The notes under the pieces: model-generated | What the model was told of the DNA's origin: nothing | The model's input: the letters and a program-made list of their open reading frames with translations, nothing else | Database searches by the model: none | Assembly (NCBI GenBank): GCA_022360015.1 | Contig: JAKSDQ010000007.1 | Span: forward strand, 22,585-86,584 | Source of the DNA: Cytophagales bacterium | GTDB taxonomy: Bacteria; Bacteroidota; Bacteroidia; Cytophagales; Cyclobacteriaceae | Direction: 5' to 3' | Length of the DNA: 64,000 nt | Program-made: the position numbers and the translations under genes | Shown: positions 58,675-64,000 of the stretch, one piece after another | How positions within the stretch are numbered: position 1 is the stretch's first letter | Layout: each line of letters starts with the position of its first letter

Positions 58675-59197
58675 TTACAAAACATTTAGTTTCTTTATAA
58701 ACCCACTTACTGGTTTAATAAATATTGTCAACACCACACACGCACCGCCTCTATCCTGGCCCAGTTCTTGAAGGATAACCCAGATATTGCTAATTATTAT
58801 GAATAATTAATATATTATAGAAATGTAAACGATAAAAATACTGCTTTAATTTGAGCGGGACTTTTTCTTCTATGGCTTTAACTCGGGACAAAGTTTGTTG
58901 GCAAATTCCTGATAATTTGGATACTTAGTTTAAGGTATTAGTTTGCTCAAAAACCTTTTATGAATTCACAAAACCTTTATTGTCCCGACCTGGAGAAAGT
59001 TTCATGTTATCTTGAGCCTTCGGCTTAAACAACTTCTCTAATTCAAGTGCTCACCTTGCCCTAACAGCTATCGGTAAATTCCTAAGGCCAAACTGATTAT
59101 TGATAATTTCATATTTTTGGATATTATATTTAAACGTGAATTGATTGTGCTGCGTCAACAATTGTAGGAACTAGTATATTTCTAAACCGTATAAGCG
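58675..59197. other. Intergenic region with gene debris
   Basis: No complete gene. Near 58735-58806 one frame reads RTASILAQFLKDNPDIANYYE and stops, a tail of unknown origin. The rest is AT-rich with no clear features until the Panacea-type pseudogene. Confidence 0.35.
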
Positions 59198-59676
59198 ATG
59201 TACCCCTCACTTGTAGTATCCAACTTTTTCATCAACAAATCAATAGAAGAAGGCGTTTAACACCTATGAAACTACTTAAATTGGTGTATATTACACACGG
59301 GTGGTTCTTAGGTTACAATGACAGGCCTTTAATTCAAGAACCTGTGGAAGCATGGAGATAGGGTACTGTTATAGACTCCGTATATCTAGCAATTAAAAAA
59401 TTTGGACGCGGGCAAATCAAGTCATTTATTGATATTTACAATGATGGCATAATTAAGCCGAATGAATATCAATTAGATGAAAAAATAGGTGAATTCTGTA
59501 CTGTTGTTTGGAACCACTATAAAGATAAAGACGGATTGCAATTATCCGCATTAACTCATACCCCCAATACACCTTGGGGTATCACAATAAAGAATTCTGG
59601 GGTAAACTCGATAATTCCGAATAATTTAATAAAGGAATACTACAAGAAAATCATAAATGAATCAAACCCCGCCTGA
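59198..59676 (+). pseudogene. Panacea-domain (SocA/DUF4065-like) antitoxin, frameshift plus stop
   Basis: Three in-order pieces of one protein are readable: VSNFFINKSIEEG, then after a frameshift near 59255 LTPMKLLKLVYITHGWFLG ... PVEAWR, then a TAG at about 59358, then in the same frame GTVIDSVYLAIKKFGRGQIKSF ... LSALTHTPNTPWGITIKNS. These are the conserved blocks of the Panacea domain (KL-K-YxxHGW, EAWxyGPVxxxVY, LSxLTHxxxxPW), the antitoxin partner of PanAT toxin-antitoxin systems. Two independent lesions mean it is dead. Its end overlaps the next frame by 20 nt, as in true PanAT operons. Confidence 0.8.
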
Positions 59677-60052
59677 CCCCATAATTCCAAAAAATTTGCC
59701 TGATGAGGAAATAATCCCCTCATCAACAGAAAAGAAAGAGTTAAACGAACTATTCGCTGAGGAAAAGGCAAAGACATTGCATGTTATAACCATTAAAGCA
59801 ATCCAATTTGGGGCTGTAATTATTGTCTTAAAAATCTCACATCTTAATCTACTCATTGTAGCACGTTTTTCTGTATTTATTTTTCAAGGAACTTTTGGTA
59901 TCATTACGCCATCGACCGATCTTCCAAGTTTAATATTCACTAAAATTTCGTGTAGAGTTTCCGAAGCTAGTCCATGTAATACAAGCCTGTATGCCGCGCT
60001 GTATGTCGAGATTGGAACCATCGGGTGCTTGTTGTTCACTAGCACGAGATGA
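59657..60052 (+). pseudogene. Truncated small membrane protein, presumed PanAT partner
   Basis: The ATG overlaps the end of the Panacea gene. The first 60 residues look native: a polar acidic start (PPDPIIPKNLPDEEIIPSST), KKELNELFAEEKAKT, then a hydrophobic helix ITIKAIQFGAVIIVL. From about 59830 onward the frame runs antisense to another gene remnant and is not credible protein. Many Panacea partners are small membrane toxins, so this is probably the 5' part of such a toxin. Confidence 0.6.
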
Positions 60053-60781
60053 CCTGGAGTTCCAAGTATCTGAGTTGTGTATATGGCGACCGTCTCATCC
60101 AACTGAAGAGAATTTGAAGCCCTGACGAAATCATTTTGCAGTCAGGAATAGCTGATAGAATGGTGTGAATAGTTCAATTGCTGAGCGCAAGTCAAGTATG
60201 TTAGTCCACTTATTAGGAAAGGTGATGTGATTGAACTGATCTTCTGAAATCATTTCCAGATTCAGGTTGTCATTTTGGGTTATATTAAGCCCTTTAGTCT
60301 TGAGCTCTTTGTTCAAGTTGATAATAAAGTTGTACAGATTCAAATCATGATTGAGAAATAAATCTTCCTTAACATCATTGAAATCATATGGTTTTAGAGG
60401 GCTAGTTTTAACTTCAATTCCTGATACATTGGAGGCTATGAATTCCAAGATTTCGCTTCCAACATGAAAATGTCTGAATATTAAAAGGTTAGCGTCCGGG
60501 CTTACAAATTTGCGCAGGCCCCATGCTAGAATTCTGTGGAGACTTTTGGATGAATTAAAAAACCTGGGAAAAAAGAACTTGAAAATGTGAATGAAGAACA
60601 TTGTGATCTTCGACCAAAGGGCAATGAACGGCAGAATATACCGGGCAGATTTACTGTTGTTATCCCGCATAAGGGCTTGCTTTGTTGAGCTGTTGATGGG
60701 GATACTACTATCAAGATACATAGCCAGCCAGGGGTTTGGATCCCTGGCATCATGATTTTTTATGTCAAATTCATTATTCAT
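59884..60781 (-). pseudogene. Frameshifted gene of a DarB/HDO-type cluster, unknown function
   Basis: The first frame (60131-60781) encodes 216 residues: PWLAMYLDSSIPINSSTKQ, a membrane-like helix, then LLIFRHFHVGSEILEFIA and FPNKWTNILDLRSAIELFTPFYQLFL. A frameshift at about 60130 moves the protein into a second frame that continues DFVRASNSLQLDETVAIY ... TPGHLVLVNNKHPMVP. Joined, they form one protein of about 290 residues. I associate it with clusters that pair a DarB-like ketosynthase and an iron-dependent redox enzyme (possibly DUF6999, named from memory). Function unknown. Confidence 0.6.
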
Positions 60782-60790
60782 AAATTCAGG

Positions 60791-61426
60791 TTAATAGTTT
60801 CCAAGTTCCGCCAGTTGCAATTGGTAGAGTCTGGCAGTAGTTTTAGCTGTTTTCACAATTTGAATCGCAAGGTCTTTGTTCATATGAGAATGATTCAAAG
60901 CCTGTTCAAGTCTATGGAAGTGATTCTCATCAGCAACTCCATGATAACTGAAAAATGAGACCTGATCATCTTTAAGATTCAACTGCTCTTTTATCAGTTC
61001 ACCCCAATAACCCGACAACCGTTTCCCTATTCCCTCCACTATAAACATTGCACCCAAAAGATCAATGGGATTCGGTTTACTGGCTTGCTGAAAGATAAAA
61101 GACGACAGGGCCACGCTACCAATGTTCTTTTCACCACTTCTGATCTTGTTTATAGATTCACCCAGGTTGACATAATTCTTTTCAAGCAACTGATAATCTT
61201 TGTGTTCAGTAGCTGAGTGTTCAATAAAGGCTGAACGAAGCTCAAATAAGTCAATGTCAATGTTCGATGCCGCCCTGGAGATCCATTGAGATCCGTCAAT
61301 TACTTGTTGCCGTAAATCGAGCAAGAGAAGTTTATAATTTTCTAGACTGAGATTTCCTTGATGGATTTTTTCTACAACGGGAACTCCGAGCAGAGCAGTT
61401 TCAAAGTCAATCCATACTTGGGTCAA
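60791..61426 (-). CDS. Iron-containing redox enzyme (heme-oxygenase-like diiron family)
   Basis: 211 residues, all helical. It matches the heme-oxygenase-like diiron oxidase superfamily, with candidate metal ligands in FIEHSATEHKDY, VEGIGKRLSGYWGELI and YHGVADENHFHRLEQAL. The only start is TTG at 61426, fused onto the stop of the truncated ketosynthase, so the natural N-terminus may be lost. Relatives cleave or oxidise fatty-acid or amino-acid derivatives. Its neighbours are broken, so it may no longer be functional. Confidence 0.7.
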   Translation of the reverse strand: MTQVWIDFETALLGVPVVEKIHQGNLSLENYKLLLLDLRQQVIDGSQWISRAASNIDIDLFELRSAFIEHSATEHKDYQLLEKNYVNLGESINKIRSGEKNIGSVALSSFIFQQASKPNPIDLLGAMFIVEGIGKRLSGYWGELIKEQLNLKDDQVSFFSYHGVADENHFHRLEQALNHSHMNKDLAIQIVKTAKTTARLYQLQLAELGNY

Positions 61427-61863
61427 TTGTCTTTTTCCCTAGCTTTAATTTGACAAAATCCTGCTTTAATTGCCATCATTCCACTAGCGCATACACTTTG
61501 AAAACTCGCAAGTTCACAAGGGGAGGTAGCTAGCTCACCATGCACCATACTCGCAAATCCCGGGACTGGCAAATCCCCTTGAGTTGTTCCTACAGAGATT
61601 AGTTGAACGTCTTCTGGAACAATGGCGCTTCTCCCTGGTGCCGCATTTGCCGCAAGTGAAGCCATTTGAGCATTAGAATGTGTACTTTGCTGTTTCCGGT
61701 CGAGCGCGTAGTATCTTAGTTTAATACCATTCTGATCAAGTATTCTCTTTTTTATACGGCTTTCTTTTCCATTTATTCGGCCTAGGAAATCCTCCATTTC
61801 CTCATTGTCAATTGCATTGTTTGGAAGGAAGGTTCCAATAGAATTAATAAAAACTTCTGGCAT
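61423..61863 (-). pseudogene. DarB/StlD-like beta-ketoacyl synthase, C-terminally truncated
   Basis: 146 residues corresponding to the N-terminal third of a KAS III-like ketosynthase: FINSIGTFLPNNAIDNEEMEDFLG, then IKLRYYALDRKQQSTHSNAQMASLA, and the active-site Cys in SFQSVCASGMMAIKAG. The frame stops at REKDN, overlapping the next gene's TTG; full-length enzymes are about 380 residues, including the catalytic His and Asn, which are missing. DarB/StlD enzymes make dialkylresorcinols or flexirubin-type pigments. A deletion has joined it to the redox enzyme. Confidence 0.75.
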
Positions 61864-62284
61864 ATATCAGCTTAGTGGTTTCTTTGTGCTACAATTAGCT
61901 ATACGGATCAGTTCAGGATATTTTTAAATTATGACAACCTAATCTAAAGGATCTTTAATTGAATTCAAAGATGTGTTGGCCCCATAGGTATAGATCTCAA
62001 GTATTCCTGCCGGACTTATGCGCTAATGACACCTGGATGCGACCTGGGCTTAACGGCTACATGAGGTTTATCGTCATCGGATCATAGACGAGTTGAAAGC
62101 GGCAATAGAAAAAGGTTGAGTAGGGAAGGACGGACACGATAGAATTTACATCCTACTTGTTCCAGGAATTTGCGAAACACATTAATGTACATAAGCTGAT
62201 ATTAAAAACTTTGTAACTACTGATCAAGGTATTTTTCCTATCTTTACTGAATGAAAGACCAGTATAAACAATTTTTCAATTAAA
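61864..62284. other. Intergenic region
   Basis: No gene is supported. AT-rich on the right, where the promoter of the following lipoprotein gene should lie (TATCTTTA at about 62239 resembles the Bacteroidota -7 element TAnnTTTG). Confidence 0.4.
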
Positions 62285-63076
62285 ATGAAAAGCATTAAAT
62301 TTTTAGCATACATATTAGCATCACTTTTAATATCCGCGTGTTCGGACGATGAAGATCCTGCTATTCACAACACAAATGGTTTTGAAGGAAAAAAAATTAA
62401 TACCATACAGCGAGTTACTGCAATCTCGCAAGAAAATGAGGTTTTTGTTTATGATGGAAACTTATTAAGTGAGAGGAATTCAGAGAGAAGATCATACTCA
62501 ACATGCCCAGACTCTACAACTTCAAATTTATCGATCAAATACAATTATTCGGAGAATCAATTGAAATTCATGACAAGAAAAAAAAACATTTTAAGTTGTC
62601 AACTAGAATCAATATTTGAGGAAACCCAGGAAGTAATAATTGAAAATGACAAAGTAAAAGTCATACAAGAGGAAAATATAATAGCGGAATTTAGATATGA
62701 CAAAGAAGGCAGATTAGTGTTTGCTGATAACGGGGAATTTGAAATTTTATATGAATATGATGCAAGCGGAAATATAATAACAGAGATATGGTCTAATGAG
62801 AAATCTCCTGACCTGGAAAAAAGATCGGATTTTAAATATGATGACAAAACCAATCCATTTCAGGTTATTCCACCGGTCCTCACCTCCGAAGTTGTGCAGT
62901 CAATAAACAAAAACAATATAGTAGAAGAAACAATATCTTTAGCCGATGGCACCATTCTCAAAGAAAATTATCAGTATGAATATGATGATGACTATCCCAT
63001 CAAAGTTACTTTGGTGAAGTCAAGCCAATTACTTCCAAATGATACCACTGAAATCAAGATAGAATATCTAGAATAA
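62285..63076 (+). CDS. Lipoprotein of unknown function with YD-like repeats
   Basis: 263 residues. Lipoprotein signal peptide ending LISAC, followed by SDDED, the acidic start often seen in exported Bacteroidota lipoproteins. The body has repeated strand motifs FRYDKEGRLVFADNGEFEILYEYDASGNIITE and YQYEYDDDYPIKVTLVK, like the YD-type repeats of Rhs and DUF4595 proteins. Likely anchored to the outer membrane. Function unknown. Very AT-rich compared with the operons earlier in the window, a possible sign of recent acquisition. Confidence 0.75.
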   Translation: MKSIKFLAYILASLLISACSDDEDPAIHNTNGFEGKKINTIQRVTAISQENEVFVYDGNLLSERNSERRSYSTCPDSTTSNLSIKYNYSENQLKFMTRKKNILSCQLESIFEETQEVIIENDKVKVIQEENIIAEFRYDKEGRLVFADNGEFEILYEYDASGNIITEIWSNEKSPDLEKRSDFKYDDKTNPFQVIPPVLTSEVVQSINKNNIVEETISLADGTILKENYQYEYDDDYPIKVTLVKSSQLLPNDTTEIKIEYLE

Positions 63077-63632
63077 AATTCTAATATTTAAATGAAAGGA
63101 CCCGGCAGATAAAATTAACAGCCTGGGCGGTAGCATACCCAAATCAGAGAACGCGGAGGAAAGAAAAAGGCTGGAATATTTCGGCTTTTGATATTTGCCC
63201 CTGCTTAACCTAATTTTCATCCTGAAAAATGATTATTTATCGCTTATGTGGAACAATGGGAGAACAAGAACCACTAAAAAAGTCCTATACTGTGCGTATA
63301 GGGCATTTATAGTAGCGGCGAGGGGATCAATATCGAACTTTTTTGTTGCGGATTTGCGAGAGATACTAAAATTTCAGCAAGTTGCTTAGAAATTTTTCAA
63401 CTTTCGTTTAAGTCTTTTGCCATACTTTTAATAAAGGTTGTTGGCACTAAAGTTGGTTAAACGTGTACAAAATCAATTGACAAAAAGGAATTGTGGATTG
63501 ACACGTTTAAAAATGTAGAACATATATCCGTTCATGGTGGGCGGCACTTTTTTATTTCCTTCATTCCAATTCAACTTCTTAATAGTTGTTTCAAGAGATA
63601 TCAATTAACTTTCAATTTTTGTATATTTAGCT
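63077..63632. other. Intergenic region
   Basis: No gene is supported; a 64-codon frame at 63195 has no recognisable features. TATATTTA about 10 nt before the antitoxin start resembles a Bacteroidota -7 element. Confidence 0.4.
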
Positions 63633-63872
63633 ATGATTAGAATAAAAGAAAAGGACAGGGCCAGACTCATTAATAAAATCAAAACCATTAAAGATAAAAA
63701 TGTCCTCGATGAAATTTATCGGTTACTTGAAATTGATTTTGATGATGAGGTATACATAACCAGCCAAGAACAAAAAGAAGCGATTACTCAAGCACGTGAC
63801 CAAATCAAAAATAGTCAAACTATCTCTTCTAAAGAAGCTGATAAAGACATTGATGAATGGCTGGAAAAGTAA
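63633..63872 (+). CDS. Antitoxin of a RelE/ParE-type module
   Basis: 79-residue acidic helical protein (MIRIKEKDRARLINKIKTIKDKNVLDEIYRLLEIDFDDE ... EADKDIDEWLEK). This is a common form of antitoxin in Bacteroidota: N-terminal helical region, then a charged C-terminal tail ending WLEK that wraps the toxin. The toxin frame starts inside its 3' end (63857), which is the classic arrangement. Confidence 0.7.
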   Translation: MIRIKEKDRARLINKIKTIKDKNVLDEIYRLLEIDFDDEVYITSQEQKEAITQARDQIKNSQTISSKEADKDIDEWLEK

Positions 63873-64000
63873 TTTGGACACTCAGATCTCAAGCAGACCG
63901 TAAGCATATTCTTAATTAATGGATGGAACATAACAAATCCAATACCTATAGCAAAAAGCTTAATAGGCTATTTAAAGAAGCTGCTCACCTTATAAAGACA
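63857..64000 (+). pseudogene. ParE/RelE-like toxin interrupted by a stop (continues past window)
   Basis: The frame reads MAGKVIWTLRSQADRKHILN, then TAA at 63917-63919, then continues in the same frame WMEHNKSNTYSKKLNRLFKE AAHLIKT to the window end. It fits a ParE/RelE toxin (VxWTxxAxxDxxxIxxYWxxxNKSxxYSxKL), with the stop at the position of a conserved Tyr. If it is a true sequence, the toxin is inactive. Confidence 0.7.

Noticed and set aside
59198..60052. An active toxin-antitoxin system at this site
   Set aside because: The antitoxin has two lesions and the partner is truncated by unrelated antisense sequence.
29557..63919. Stop-codon reassignment or programmed readthrough to explain in-frame stops in sigma, FecR, Panacea and ParE genes
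   Set aside because: All three stop codons are involved (TAA, TGA, TAG, TAA), long intact genes use the same stops normally, and frameshifts and large truncations occur alongside. Gene decay or sequence error is simpler.

Overview
The window looks like a chromosomal segment of a Bacteroidota bacterium, probably a marine-type Cytophagales member. The evidence is an ECF-sigma/FecR/SusC-type locus (decayed here), lipoproteins with a Cys-Ser-Asp start, a DUF6607 protein, a DUF2764-type V-ATPase operon and a DarB/StlD-like ketosynthase remnant. I saw no rRNA, tRNA, CRISPR array, transposase or phage genes.

Layout. 0-4.4 kb: a GH32 fructan hydrolase lipoprotein, malate synthase A and an Asp-rich lipoprotein. 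5.2-16.8 kb: one long plus-strand energy operon, made of a small HEPN-like gene, a giant 2-oxoacid:ferredoxin oxidoreductase, RnfC-D-G-E-A, a small NqrM-like Cys protein, a ferredoxin-NADP+ reductase-like flavoprotein and RnfB. Two FNR/CRP-type boxes lie upstream. As I read it, 2-oxoacid oxidation reduces ferredoxin, RNF passes the electrons to NAD+ while pumping ions, and the FNR-like protein can direct them to NADP(H). 16.9-19 kb: a sigma-factor remnant, a NYN-domain protein and repeats. 19-27.4 kb: a UspA-like protein followed by a complete DUF2764-type V-ATPase operon (E, DUF2764, A, B, D, I, K). Its K subunit keeps the residues that bind Na+ in Enterococcus hirae NtpK, so RNF and the V-ATPase may share a sodium cycle.

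27.5-39 kb is mixed: a DMT exporter with an overlapping MarR regulator that has a Cys tail; a wrecked ECF sigma/FecR/SusC locus in which both sigma and anti-sigma carry one in-frame stop; an orphan DsbD-N-like protein; a TPR-SpoIIE phosphatase; a methyltransferase; and several hypothetical or truncated genes.

39.5-55.5 kb is a siderophore region. A YbtPQ/IrtAB-like ABC pair is followed, after gene remnants and a secreted aspartoacylase-like protein, by a six-gene operon: PLP decarboxylase, amine N-hydroxylase, MFS transporter, an acyltransferase-NIS synthetase fusion, then a second free-standing acyltransferase and a second NIS synthetase. An AraC/PchR-like regulator is on the opposite strand. 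Both NIS synthetases have the ANNGR-type motif (type C-like), and the acyltransferase/synthetase unit is duplicated in tandem. This suggests a hydroxamate siderophore of the bisucaberin/desferrioxamine kind with an unusual two-synthetase layout. It is the most interesting intact system here.

55.6-64 kb is sparse and full of broken genes: a Panacea-type antitoxin with a frameshift and a stop, a truncated membrane partner, remnants of a DarB-ketosynthase/HDO cluster, and at the window edge an antitoxin with a ParE/RelE-like toxin interrupted by a stop. At least a dozen fragments across the window show strong gene decay. Two families of short palindrome-bearing repeats (about 109 bp and about 102 bp) also recur.
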